Assembly: GCA_022701365.1 (NCBI GenBank)
Contig: JAKUHH010000290.1
Coordinates: 124,001-188,000, forward strand
Source: Mycocentrospora acerina
Taxonomy: Eukaryota; Ascomycota; Dothideomycetes; Pleosporales
DNA length: 64,000 bases
Reading direction: 5' to 3'
Notes under the pieces: generated by a model
What the model saw: only the letters and a program-made list of their open reading frames with translations
Database searches by the model: none
Told to the model about the DNA's origin: nothing
In this document: in pieces, positions 33,651-45,899 of the stretch
Position numbering within the stretch: position 1 is the stretch's first letter
How the letters are laid out: each line of letters opens with the position of its first letter
Translations under genes and position numbers: made by a program

Positions 33651-35387
33651 TCATGCTGATTTGCGCACATATGCAACAGGCCCGGCATAGACGTGCCTGC
33701 CCTTGATAAAGTAATATACCAACGAAAAAACGATTGTAGCTCCAAACATCAAAATACTCCAATTCATACCCGCTGGCGTCGGCTTCGGTCCCATGGGCAT
33801 AAATGAAAACACAAAGACAAATATCAGAAAGATAATGGAAATAATGTTGATCGGCAGACCTGCGCGGCCCAGCTTGAACTTGGAAGGGAGTAGTGGCTCG
33901 CCGCGGATGCGCTTGAGAGTAATGCAAGAAATAGAGACAATGTAGGATGCGAGAATCGCAGCTGTTGACAGCGATGCGATGTTTAGCAGGGCTGACGAGG
34001 AACCGAGATTGATCAGCGAGAGGAGGCAGGATACTGCAAACGAGAGACAAATGGCGTTGATAGGTACATCCCATTTAGGTGGAATCTGTAAAGTTCAGCA
34101 TGGGTAGGTAGAGAACAAATAGCAAGCAATACTGACATATGCAAAAGTCTTGTTGAATGGTATACCCTGATCGCGTGCAAATGCAAAGAGCTGGCGGGAA
34201 GAGGTTGCAGTGATAGACAGATTGCAGAAGATCCCCATAGTAATAACGAGAGCCCCCATGGCTGAGGCTCCGGCAACTGACTGAGTGGAATTGTAGAAGA
34301 CGTAGAGATATGCCTGCTTGGTTGGTGATGCTAGTGCGTCGTCAATATTACCTAGAACCGAGCAGAAGGTGATGAGCATGACGAAGCCCATGGAGCCATT
34401 GACTAAAGTAGTCCAAAGCATACTCCTCGGAAGAGTCTTGGATGCATCTTGGAGTTCTTCTGACATGTGCACAGCAGCATCTGCTCCGAGTAGAGGTAAG
34501 ACGACTGCTACAAGGCCTGAGAGTGTTGCCAAACCCATGTTGTTCCATCCGCCGTAGTCGTTAAACGTTGTGAAAGTCTCGTACGCATTCCCAATAGGTC
34601 CTGTGACCCATAGTACTACGAGAATCGCGAAGAAACCAAAGACATGGATCACGAGGACAATCGACTCGATCAGTGGTAATTTCTTGACGAGGAAGGTGTT
34701 GAAAATGACGTTGAAAGCTGATACCGCAAAAACTAGCATCGTTCCATGCCATGGTTTAAAATCGTACTCTGGATTGTTAAGTGCGATCAGCCCCTGGATC
34801 TGTGAGCCTGCCAAATATGCAGTGTTTGCCGCGCCAGTCTGCCAACCCAAGACGCAAAGCCATCCTGCGACATCATCAGTATGAGCTCATCGGTGTTGGG
34901 TCTATCACATACCGATCATGTAGCTCAGAAATTTCTGGCTCTGAGGTGGGGCGAATTCGCTGACCCAGTGGTACTGCCCTCCTGAAGTTGGTGCCATCGA
35001 ACCCATCTCAGCCATGGAGGTGTTGACACAAATAAAACCTATCCAGCAGATGAGATACATCCAGATTAGCCCGGCAGTACCACCGTCGATGAGGCCAATT
35101 GTCGAAGTTCTAGCCAAAGTCAGAGGAGTCTCTTCGCTCATATCATCATCTGTGGCCTACCCAACCATCGTCTCCCAACTCGCCATAAGAATCATGGAGA
35201 ATCCGAAGATGGACACAAATCGGAAGTTTCGTCGCATCTCCTGTACCTTACCCATCCTCCACATGGCTTGACTATCTGCCGATGTACCTTTTGCCTCGAT
35301 GACTTGAGCATCTTGCTGTCCAGCCGTTTCAAGCTCTGCATCATACAGTTCTCCATCAACCACCGGTGCTTTGGCTGTTTCTTCCAT
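33651..35387 (-). CDS. amino-acid/GABA-type permease (APC superfamily)
   Basis: Minus-strand exons 35387-35161, 35109-34913, 34864-34137 and 34085-33651 are in phase with introns of 51, 48 and 51 bp, giving 528 residues. A hydrophilic N-terminus of about 50 residues precedes RRNFRFVSIFGFSMILMASWE, the start of TM1 typical of fungal GABA/choline-type permeases, followed by the GGTAGLIW segment. About 12 membrane segments are visible, with PLLGADAAVHMSEE around TM6-7 and a KRIRGEPLLPSKFKLG loop before the last TMs. It should be a plasma-membrane importer of amino acids or related amines. It is divergent from the 7TM gene, 782 bp apart. Confidence 0.92.
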
Positions 35388-36169
35388 TTTGTGATGATGT
35401 GTGAGGAGTATTCGAGGCGTCGGGTGGATGAAGGCGAGACCTGTCCGCACGGAAGACTACAGGGAAATTCAATGTGAAGCGGCAGAGGCTCTAGCCTGGT
35501 CGAATTGCATTAGGGAGCATGTTCAAGCCCAAACAACAGGGTATAGCGAGCTGTTATCGCTAATGGCTTAATAGCGCGGGAAGTCCAGCGACACGTTGCC
35601 CACCCCCGAGCGGCAGGTCTCCACTTCCCCATGCCGAAGCTCTAGGTCACGCATGAGCGAATCGGGTTACGCCGGACTAGGCCACTGAACAACAGTTGGT
35701 TTGATTGTTGGAAGTACTCCCGCAGGTCAGGTTTCATCGTAGCTTGGTAATAAATCATTTGCGTGGAGACGACATAGTCTATAATTGGCTTAGAGTCGGG
35801 CGGAGAAGGATCCGCAGAACAGCTGATTCCGGCTCCGTGGTAAGCGGACCGCTGCCGCTTTATCGTTTGATCCAATCCTAGGCTGCGAAAATCGACCGAG
35901 CATAGAGCCGCTGTGCCTGAGGAACACCATGCCAAATCACAGACGAGCGATAACTTGTTCTCCTGAAGTTGACGGGATAACACTAAATGGAACGACCCAA
36001 GATATCCATGCTTCCGTGATATCATGCATGAGATGGGGTACCTTTCTTTGTTGCACGGTCCCTTTGCAATGGTCCCTTGCTGTGGTCCCGACGGTTTGGA
36101 CCGACGCAGCTCCCAACAAAGAAAAGATAACTTCCTTTTGTACCTGAGCTGCCACTTTTTTACACAGAA
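35388..36169. other. divergent promoter region of permease and 7TM gene
   Basis: No gene is supported; frames on the minus strand (35642-36025, 35937-36218) have no domain. The region must contain both promoters. Confidence 0.6.
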
Positions 36170-37500
36170 ATGAATTCAACATCTCCATCTCCAGAGACTG
36201 GCCATCGCTTTGCTCCAATTACGGCCGACAATGTTTCTGGGCAGCTCTGGATAACTTCTATTCTTTGCCTAATATACTGTTCGTTAGTGCTGATCGTTCG
36301 GTTGCACATCAAATGGAACCTGTATGGTGCAGACGATGCCACCGTGGCCGTGGCAACAGTACGTTCATTATTACCTTTCCAGATCATCTTCTTACAATGC
36401 GTAGTTCTTGCAGTTGGGCGAAGTCATACCTCTGTTCGTGGCCATGAAAAAAGGACTCGGCACGTCTGAACACTTACTTGATGCTGCGCAGTTGAGCAAC
36501 ATCGGAAAGGTAAGTCCGATCAAACCCCCACACCCATCTCCCGAATACGAGCTCACATCACGCCAAGGCAACATTTACAGCGCAACTGTTCCTCATTCTC
36601 AGTCTTGCCATGACAAAAGTCTCGGTTGCTGCTTTAATGCTGCGTTTGTTCACTCGCGACATAAGCGTGACACGGAACTCCCGGATTCTATGCTACGCAA
36701 CGCTTTTCCTCACGCTTTTCTGGGCCATAGGGTCAATCACAGCCATGTCAATTTCTTGTAATCCTTCAAACATGGTCAGAGAAAGCACACCACAACAATG
36801 TCCTAATCTGCTAAACCAATGGCGTGTCATCGCGGCATTCGATATGATTATCGAGGTTCTGCTGGTCCTCCTACCAATAGTGTTTATCTGGCCTATTCAA
36901 CTAAAGCGGTATATTAAATTACAAGTGGCCATCGCGTTTGGTTTCAGGCTGCCAATCATCGCCTTTGCAGCTGTGCACCTTCATCATGTTTCCAACTACA
37001 CGAGTAGTGCCAATGTCTCGGAGACAATCATTCCTTCTCTTGTCTTTCAACAATATGAGCTCTGTTGGTCACTTTTATCAGCAACTATTCCAACATTAAA
37101 AGCTTTCATGTCATCCTTCAACTCTGGCTTTGGTATGGACATTGACATGGACAGTCCATATAACAACAGATCTCAGGCATATGCTAATGGAGCATATCCA
37201 CTTGGATCAATACAACATTCATCAGGCCCCAGTGGAACCAAGACCTCAAATTCAGGCGGAAAAGCGCGTCAAGGAAGTGTGAAATTGACGAGTGTCACGT
37301 CCTCCCGAAGTCTCCCAGCGAAGAGTGCCAAAAGTGACGCAGTAGTTGGTGTGGTTAATACCAACAGTACAGACACGATATCTCACCCAGTTGACTCCCA
37401 TAGGGAACGTCGCAGCAGCGTTACCAGCGACGGCAGTCAAGACATGATTATCAAGCGCCAAGTAGAGTGGAGTGTTTCTTATGAAGAGGGCTTGAAATAG
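36170..37500 (+). CDS. rhodopsin-like 7TM (Pth11-related) membrane protein
   Basis: Exons 36170-36358, 36414-36509 and 36568-37500 give 405 residues. Seven hydrophobic segments run from ITSILCLIYCSLVLIV to the segment ending in LLSATIPTLKAFM, with the YGADDATV motif after TM2, as in the fungal rhodopsin domain (YGxDD). A small soluble loop holds the conserved AQL-LAMTKVSVAALMLRLF. The C-terminal tail of about 130 residues is Ser/Thr-rich and cytoplasmic. No CFEM domain is present, so it is Pth11-related but not a CFEM-GPCR. The family is expanded in Pezizomycotina; ligands are mostly unknown. Confidence 0.88.
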
Positions 37501-40500
37501 GCAGGATATGATACCAAAATTTAATGAAATGCTCAAATCCTAGAAAAAGAAAAATTACAATCTTAGTCAACATCGTAGTCCTCGGCTCATCTGAAGCAAG
37601 TTGACTCTTAACATCGAGAAATACCTCCTTTAGCGACAGAATTCGACAATCGACATATGGCTAATCACGGAGCAAGAAGAATACACCTTCTGATTGCATT
37701 TCAGACTATTGGGTCCAACGAGCCATTGCCTTGCGTGCTTGCGCACATCTTAATCGGTCCTTTCCTGGACAGTAGATTGCCGAGAAAATCCCGATAGTTG
37801 AAGGCTCTGGTTTTCGATGCATGGAAACTACCTTAACGAAAGTAAAATTAGGAGGGGATTGAGTCCGGAATTCGAGTTTGCACTCAAGGCACAAAGACTT
37901 GAGGAGCGGGAAGAACCCCAAGCGCAGGTTCTTCACGCCTGACCTGATATGACTAGGTTGCACGATTTCCGCATGAGGCTAATTGACGAAACTGCTTGGT
38001 TGTGCTTGGAGCGGGATGCTCCTTTACAGGGTATGCGTATGTGCCTTCACAGGGTATGCGCACGCGCAACTAGCGGCCCTCGCGTTTTTGCTTGGAAACT
38101 GCATGCGCTTATCAGCCCACAATCATGATGTAGCGATTGGTGTTCAATTTATGGAAATTTTGTGAAATTCGAAAAAGAGTTCAGTTTTGAAGATGATCAT
38201 AGCTTGGACTTTTTTGAGCGTCATCTTTTTGAAGGATTCTCTTATCCAACATTTAAAACCTGCATATCTCTACATAGGTACTAAACGGCTTTTGTCCGTT
38301 GCTCGAGGATTGTACTTATCTGAAGCGGAAGTCTCGCCTCAGCGCCACGCTGTGAAAGAATATGTCTGCAGGTACTAAAGTACCGACGCAATGGTTTGAA
38401 TAAGCCAAGCTCTTTAATAACGGACTTATTTCCAGGTGCAGTGCCGAGGAGTTCAGTTATCCGACTCTGTGCCCGAAAAACAAGGGGCAGGGAGTGATGA
38501 CGACTACCACTACCATGTCGACACCTCTGATGGTCCGTGAAGTCCCGCACATATTATCATCTGGAACCTTGACAGTATCTATCTGCCCTATTGGAGGTGC
38601 GTCACTGCAAGAAAAACAGGGAAAAATAGAAGCAATGGAGAATTGGAAGGCATGTTCCCTCATCAATACCAACCCTAGCAATACCCCTTACGACCCTCAC
38701 ATAGCAGGGCGACTTTTGGATGCAGGTAGGTCATTCCTCATCACTTTAGTGTCAGTATCATGCAGGCTTCAAAACTTCTACACGCTTATGCGTGTACCCT
38801 ACATGGTGAGATATTATACTCTCAAGGGTGGTAAGAGTCTTCTCAGCTATACCCGTGGTACGTTTATCACTTCCCTCAACCGTTCAAGCAAAAAAAAACA
38901 CCCACTACAAGCACTCTTGGACAGACGCTCGTTGGCCATGCGATACACTCACGCAACACTCACTTTGAAGATCTACCGCGCTTGAGTCCTTGACCCACTT
39001 CTTCTGACAGGCCAAAATGAAAATTGATTCTCGCTGTCTCTAACAAAGACGATTTGTTGACTTGAGTGACATTCTTCCCCACTTGGTGGGGTTAAATAAA
39101 ACAGTTTAATTCGAATAAAACAACCTGAATGTCATTCAAGTGGCAAAATCATGGATATCCACGACTTTGCGCAAGGAGTGACACCACTCACTGCTGACAT
39201 TATATTGCTATGTTTTTCCGTTGCACGTGTTTCCTTCACACACTTGTGTTAGCAGGTAGGCGCATCTATAGGCCGAGTTCCACTGCCCTTAGTGGAGCAT
39301 TTAAGATTGCTAATAACTAGGGTTTGTCAATTAAATATCACCTATTAAAAAGCCTAGTAAGCCCTCCAGACCAAAGCTGTTATCAACGAAGCTTTTCCTA
39401 CTCTCTGTTTGGGGAATTTGATGTGTTTTGTTTTCGTGTAAACAACGCAGCTTGGGTGTTCCGTTTGATTTGATCGATACGGTGAATAAAGTATTAAAGA
39501 GCTCCTTAATCTTGTTAGTAAAATCTCGCACTGAGGGCTTCTTATCTGAGCCCTGGTGTTTATGCGCTCGGAAAAGTGTGCGGATGATAAGTGTCATTTG
39601 GTAAAAAACTAATTTGTTCCAACCAAAAGCCAGCTGATCTCCGATTGTTTAGCTAGGAGGTTGATTTATTCCTTGTAGCAATTATTTTGTACAACGTAGA
39701 CTGCACTTGTGGCTTTCGATAAAGAATCCGAACACTTGAAAAACTTCTTCATCGCTGCCCTGTGGCTCAGTAATCATGTTGCACATTTTTTGTTAAACAA
39801 AAGTGATTAAAACTACTCATTCAGAATCAAAATTGTGTCCCGATAGTTAGAATTATTTGTGTTAGAAATTGGCACTTGGCCAGGTGATCAAAGTCTCTGT
39901 GCACGAGTACATTCGCAACTTTTGGCCATTCTTTTTGGATAGGTTCTTCCAACAATACCTATTTCTCAGTTGTATAAGCTTATTATACCACTCTCTACCT
40001 GTTATGAGTGCTAGAAGTTAGCTTGAACTTAATGATTTCCCTCATAGTGCACCCTCTGAAGATTGAGAGACTGGGTGTAACAATGGGACTTCCTCGAAGA
40101 AGCTACCACGATGTTCTCCATCTCCAAAATTGAGAAGAAAATTATACAGGGTTCCACTTGATTTCTATGAGGAAGCCCGAGACGCCGAGTTTGCCAGCGA
40201 CGTTGTCGGGTAGCGGTGCGCACTGTCAGAGGCATTGTTTTCCCTTGTGATATATGACAGATGACGGCATGGGACCTGACAGGCGAAAGTCTTCCTGGTT
40301 TGATTTTTTTTCAATGATTATGAGATAATAGAGATCTGATCTGGTGAAAAATTCCGAGTAACATGCACCGAATTGTAGCGTCAAATAATGAATGCAGATT
40401 GTTCTGGCGAGATTCTCAGACTTTTATAGTGGCTAAAGCAGCGTTTCATACATACAACCACTATTTCAAAGCTCATGTTAGTGTGTCTGCTGTCTGGTCT

Positions 40501-40686
40501 ATGTTCTTGGCGAATTCATTGTTCGTTGGACGCCATGATATTCAGCTGGACGCAGATAACGAAGTGGAAACGTTGGCGCGCTAGACTTAGTTTGTAAGCT
40601 AACCACGCTAGGACAAATTCAAGTCCGGCAGAATACGGAGAAAGAACCACCTTCGCCCCCACCGCATTTTTGGAGTGTCCGAATCC
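37501..40686. other. long gene-free region
   Basis: No frame over 165 codons and no recognisable domain. Frames at 38494-38985 and 39331-39597 look like chance. No repeats were recognised. Confidence 0.55.
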
Positions 40687-41660
40687 ATGCAATGGTAAAT
40701 AAACCTAAGCAACCCAGAATATGACCTTTGATTGGCTTGGTATCCTAACAGAGCTTAGGATAATCCAGCTAGTTTCCATCCTATTGCGTGCGAGTCCTGC
40801 CGAAATAAGAAGTCCAAGGTACTGACAGACTATCGCACCTCCCAAATGATTCTGATCAACGGCTTGTAGTGCGAGCGAAATTTGTGCGTAGTCTTGAGAT
40901 AATGTTGAAGCACTCTAATTAGAATGCAACCAGGCCAATTTGTTCGCAATGCACATCTTCTGGTGTAGACTGTTGCTATCCCCCACTAAACAAAAGGTAC
41001 GTATGCTGAATGCTATAGATACACGCACTAAACCTTCGCTACAGAGGCATACCTTCAGGATATATATCGTACATTGAACAGCGACTGCTTGAAACAGAAC
41101 TTGCCGTCCTAGAGCTCCTTTCCACCGTTTACAATTCGCATGTGCCAATCGTGCCACAACGTCTCCCTGAAAAAGATCGTGTAGCGTATATAGACTTCGG
41201 CCAGAAGCAATCAAAGTCATCTAAGATCGAAGAATGGAGAAGCTTTCCTATAGCGAATGATGGACAAAGGCATATCTGGTGGACACACAAACAAGGGCTT
41301 GTTCACCCACATCCAAATCACGATACACTCGCTCCCGCTGAGCAGGCCGTTTGGTCAGAGCCATCACCGATATCCAGCCAGGTTGGCCAAATACAGTCGA
41401 GCGCGGGTGGAGAGTCGCCTTTCCTAGCTGTACATCAACCTCAAAATCCAGCTGTATGGCAACTTGATTCAGACACGTCGATAATGGACCACAGTTCGAA
41501 TTTCTTGGAAAGCCCGAGTCACAACCAGGTTGAGAACTTCTCAGATACAAATACACCTGCCAGTATAATACCTGATGTCCCGTCGGATGTATCCACAGAC
41601 GAGAGACCATCGCTCAACTTGAATAATTTGACTGGTGATAAATGGCGAAGATATTTCTGA
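40687..41660 (+). CDS. Zn2Cys6-only DNA-binding protein
   Basis: A five-exon model (40687-40694, 40773-40818, 40870-40883, 40934-40996, 41045-41660) is in phase and gives 248 residues. The cluster is assembled only by splicing: ACESCRNKKSK, then CERNLPI, then CSQCTSSGVDC, matching C-x2-C-x6-C-x6-C-x2-C-x6-C. GYISYIEQRLLETELAVLELL follows, an ideal dimerising coiled coil. The rest is polar without a fungal_trans domain, and the frame ends at TGA 41658. The 8-base first exon is the weakest part. It probably binds CGG-containing sites; the neighbour at 41982 has a regulatory domain but no zinc cluster, so the two may work together. Confidence 0.7.
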
Positions 41661-41981
41661 TGTCAAGACCGCAGACATCTCAATGAGAGCTGGAATTTTA
41701 TTAAATTTTTCATGCTCCAATAACGAAGATTTTAATCACATGCTTTCATGAATGCTTCTCTATTAATTTCCATACATGTACCGTGAGTCGATCAAGACAC
41801 AACAAGCGAAAAAGCGGGGCAGATGGCTCAAGCGTCGCCTAGGCGTTGAGGTCTACCCCAACCAAGAAGCTGAAGCTTCACCACCCCCTAAAGCCTTTCT
41901 GGTGACTACTCTAGCAGACACAGGAATCTTCTCATTTTGATCAAGCTAAAGATATGTAGCTTCGAGTAAGCCTCGATCTAG
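41661..41981. other. spacer between the two regulator genes
   Basis: About 320 bases without a convincing exon. No zinc-cluster cysteines were found in any frame. Confidence 0.55.
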
Positions 41982-44170
41982 ATGGCCGAAACTGCCGCGA
42001 CGCCCAACAAGCGTCGCAGAGATGACAACCCGGAGCATGTGGGCGTCGATGGTGATGCTGCAGAAGCAAGAAAACGCATGGCTTTTCTCCAGACGATGGG
42101 GCACCAGCTCCGTGAATTTGGCAACGAAAGAACAAGTCCACAGGGTCACAGCCGTACCTCTTTCGGAACTAGCCCTGGTAATCGTGCACAGCCTGCATCA
42201 CGTACGACCAGCACTACGGGAAATCAAGCATCAAACCAGCATCTCGATATACCTGAGAGCGATGCGGCTCCTGGAGAAGAAGAACAGACTAACACAGGCG
42301 CTACGAAAAGTGCGTCAAAATGGCTCTGGAAATCCAACGAGGTGTTACTCTCTTCGCGCAATGGCAGAATGCCATCATTCTCCTTTGAGGAACTCCTTGA
42401 TTGGAGTCAAAGTTATTTCGATCATTGGCACCCTGCATTTCCATTTCTGCACGCACCATCATTGCTAGACTATTTTCACGACATGGTTGAGAGCAGCTCG
42501 CTTTTAACGGAGGTGTCTGCCCAAGCTGTCTTCCAGAACGTCATTGTGCGTTCAATCATGTCTATATCGATCGCCGATCGCAGGCAAATGACCACTCCAA
42601 CCAAAATATTGCCAGCAGCTCTTACTTTCTACTCAATCAACGATGCTATCAATAGTGTTCAGTTAGTTCTCACTGAAGAAAGTTCGATTCTCTCCCTCCA
42701 AGCACTCGTCAGTGTACAGCTATTCTTGATCACTATGCACAGATATAATGCAGCATCCCGTTTAGAAGGATTGGCTGTACGCATAGCATTTCAGCTTGGT
42801 TTGCATAAATGTCCAATGCAATCAGCGTCAATTCCAAAACATGAGGCTAAGTTACGTAAACGCATGTTCTGGTCCATTTTTTGCATTGACAGATATGTAT
42901 GTATACGGCTTGGTAATCCATTGGGAATACGCTTAGACAATACAAATGTTTGCTATCTGCATATCGAGCAGCATACTAGTACAGGCGAAGAAGATCAAGG
43001 TACTGAATCTCCAACTGCAAGGAAATCATTCTGCAGATTGTTAACAATCTCACAGAACGCGATACCAGGCTGGACTTACTTGAATTTTTGGCACGTCATG
43101 CCGATATTCGAGGCTCAATCATGGAAGCGCGAGACCACCTATCTATGGGTGAGACTTCTACCGAAAACGACCATTTTATGAAGACTGAGGCAGAACACAT
43201 CAAGTGGTGGAATGTAGTCGATGAACACCTCTCCAACGATGAAGGAGATCAGGCAATTTCCAAGGTGCACCAAGTCACACTGATTGTGCTTCGCTTTGAA
43301 TCTGTCCTTGCACTCCACCGATCTATCCTGGCAACGTCAAGAAAAGGTTCTGCCTACAATGCAGCCCTGCAGAGATGTATTTCTGCGTCTCGGTCGATCA
43401 TCAATACATTACACAAAGCGATCAAAGGCTTCGGTGCATTTGACGGCTCGCCCGGTCAGAACGGGTATGAAAGAACTCCTCTTGTTTGGCCCTCATTTAC
43501 CTGGGCAGTATGGATGAGCTCGTTCATCATCATTCATGCTGCAACTGAAGGTCAAGTTGCGCGTGATGTTGCGCTCAGACTAGCCGATCGCAGTATTCAA
43601 GTTCTCCGCCATCTTGCACTGCGAGGTACCAGTTGGCCTGAAGCCTGTATCATAGCCATCCAGAATCTCTCAACGCGTTTGAGCACCTCATCGACTCGGA
43701 GCTCGACAGTTGCACCTGGAGGAAATCAAGTAACACAAGTGTCAAGTCACTCGTCAGCGCCCAATTCTATGAATAGCCGACGCATGCTCAATGCTCCACT
43801 AGATCAAAGTGGACATAACCAACATCAACTACCGAACCAGACATTGCAGCGTGATAGAAACACTACAATGCCGATGACGAGTTTCCAGACTAGTTACACA
43901 CATCATAGTCACTCCGCGCCTTATTCTTTTGTAAATGAGTCGACCAATATCGATGCATTCAATGTGCTAGGTACCGCTATGCCGAGCACACATTTACAAG
44001 ACAACACCGGTTTCGCGAACACTCGCTTCGCAGGTTCTGGTACTTTTCTGGGGATAGCACAACAAACGTCAGACAATCCAATCCCAAATGAAGACATCAT
44101 GCATCTCTTCTCTAGCGAAGACACGTCGTTTTGGATGGGCAGTGATATCGAATTTGGGAGAAGCTTGTGA
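41982..44170 (+). CDS. fungal-specific TF-domain protein lacking a zinc cluster
   Basis: Exons 41982-42999 and 43056-44170 (56-bp intron with TTAAC branch) give 710 residues. The N-terminus has a basic NKRRRDD patch but no zinc cluster. The fungal_trans middle-homology domain runs from about residue 130 to 400 (SFEELLDWSQSYFDHWHPAF, RMFWSIFCIDRYVCIRLGNPLGI). The C-terminal 200 residues are Gln/Ser/Asn-rich, resembling an activation region. It follows the Zn2Cys6-only gene in the same direction and is convergent with the DHDPS-family lyase gene, 70 bp away. It may be half of a split regulator or a co-regulator without DNA binding. Confidence 0.85.
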
Positions 44171-44240
44171 TTTTGGAAAATACGAAATGTAAACTATCTA
44201 AATAGAGAGGAGCGACTCTTACTTGAATATATTTGATCTC

Positions 44241-45212
44241 TTAACCTGATTTGGGGGCCACAACCTTGCCTAATGACGCAGACTTGAAGGCAGCATGGAT
44301 TTCCTGCTCAGCACCATCTACCAACGGCAACAATGCACTCCTCACAGTTGCATGCTCCAAAATGCCACGAGCCACCAAACCGTGCTTAAGTGCAACAGTA
44401 CCTTCCATATGCGATCCTCGATGGTAAACGTTCTTGGTTACGGGTAACAGCCTGTCATGAACTGCCCTCGCTCGCGGGTAGTCCCGTGCTTTTCCAGCTT
44501 CGATCATCTCTAGTAGGGGCTCTGGAGCAATGTTTCCGTATCCAACCAACATTCCATCGACGTCGAAGCAAGTGTGTAAGAGGTATTCATCATGGCAAGT
44601 CAGAATGGTAAGATCAGGATTCTGAGCCTTGATGACAGGAATCTCAGTGTCCCAACGGCGCATATTGCGTACGCCGTTCTTCATGGCAATGACACCTGGT
44701 TGTGCAGCAATGTCGAGAAGTGTCTCCAAAGAGTAAGTCGCCTTCGTATTGTCGGGATATTGGAACAGGATAAGTGGGAGCCCGGATTTCTCATACACGG
44801 TCTTGTATCTGTCCTGCGGTGCGCCAGGCTGGTACCCAAAGCGTAGCCAGCCATGGCTGGGGTAAAGTAGTCCAGCGGATGCTCCAGCGGCCTTTGCTCG
44901 TTGAGCCTCAAGTGCAGCAACTTCGGTTCCTTCCGTCGTGATACCAGCAATAATAGGAATTTTGTCGTCAACAGATTTTACGAATGCCTTGATGACTTCG
45001 ACCTGCTCTTCTTGGGTGAGAAAGGTACCCTCACCGGCGTGGCCAAGAACGACTAGTCCTTTGACTCCTGAGATGCTTCCGAGCCAGGAGCCTAGTCGTT
45101 GAATGGCGGCATAGTCGATCGATCCATCTCGGTTAAATGGGGTTACGGGAGCAGGAACGAGGCCTGCAAGGTCGATCTGGGGAGCCTTTTGTACTTCAGG
45201 CACGGAACCCAT
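44241..45212 (-). CDS. dihydrodipicolinate synthase/N-acetylneuraminate lyase family enzyme
   Basis: A single exon of 323 residues, the usual length. The TIM-barrel features are visible: GLVPAPVTPFNRDGSID at the start, VLGHAGEGTFLTQEE (the GTTGE-like substrate loop in altered form), FQYPDNT in the position of the active-site tyrosine loop, and IAMKNG holding the Schiff-base lysine. In fungi, members with this pattern are aldolases or dehydratases in sugar-acid or amino-acid catabolism; lysine biosynthesis in fungi does not use DHDPS. It is divergent from the MFS transporter (687 bp), suggesting shared control and a catabolic cluster. Confidence 0.88.
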   Translation of the reverse strand: MGSVPEVQKAPQIDLAGLVPAPVTPFNRDGSIDYAAIQRLGSWLGSISGVKGLVVLGHAGEGTFLTQEEQVEVIKAFVKSVDDKIPIIAGITTEGTEVAALEAQRAKAAGASAGLLYPSHGWLRFGYQPGAPQDRYKTVYEKSGLPLILFQYPDNTKATYSLETLLDIAAQPGVIAMKNGVRNMRRWDTEIPVIKAQNPDLTILTCHDEYLLHTCFDVDGMLVGYGNIAPEPLLEMIEAGKARDYPRARAVHDRLLPVTKNVYHRGSHMEGTVALKHGLVARGILEHATVRSALLPLVDGAEQEIHAAFKSASLGKVVAPKSG

Positions 45213-45899
45213 TGTGATGGCGATGATTTTGTATTGGAAGGTATGTGTGTTTAGTGGAGGAGAGTGATGGAGTTGTAGTGTGTTTGAAAATATTTGATCT
45301 CGAGAATATCAGCACAAGTTATATAATATTTCTGTCACTATGAAGACGATGAATAGTTGAACATGCCGATCTCCTCAACTCTTACTCACGTCTCCCATGT
45401 GTACCTCCGGGCTATCGTAAGTCCGTTCTATACTTGCTAGGTAGGGCTCATTACTGGTACTCCTCTTCAGAAACCCAAAGCCCTGGACTTGTTCCGGCCA
45501 ACTCATTTCCCACTTCTGTTGAGCATTCGCGTCGATTACACTCGGCCTCTTCGGCATTAACTCAGTCCGGACTTGGCTTTGTCCGGGCTGGGGCTGAATC
45601 GCGGAGCTTGGTTTGTACAGCCGACACCGGCAAATGTTCAACAACTCAATAACCAGGACTATTGACCACGCGCGGAAAACTACTACCCCATAGAAGGTCG
45701 AGACTGGCTGGAAACCGAGCGATGGCGCACTTACTCCACACTTTTGCCAAGCCTCTGAGGTCTGGGGAAGTCCGGGGTTGAGCAGAGTCATGGGGTTTCT
45801 GGGGAACGTTCGTCCACCTGACACATATAGGTTACAGGGCTCATCGTCCAGCTTGTTGAATATCTTTAAACCTCAAGTGTTCAGTTAACTGTATCCACA
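45213..45899. promoter_or_regulatory. divergent promoter with clustered CCGG sites
   Basis: Six CCGG tetramers lie between 45407 and 45775, several as GTCCGG. At 45565-45574 the 10-base palindrome AGTCCGGACT contains everted CCG/CGG half sites such as Zn2Cys6 factors bind. A minus-strand frame here (45375-45824) has no domain. Regulation by the neighbouring Zn2Cys6 protein is a hypothesis. Confidence 0.45.

Noticed and set aside
40687..44170. Single gene joining the zinc-cluster and TF-domain parts
   Set aside because: No in-phase splice between the GGTGATAA donor near 41636 and the start at 41982; kept as a question.
45375..45824. 150-codon minus-strand frame in the divergent promoter
   Set aside because: No domain; overlaps the CCGG cluster and the necessary promoter space.
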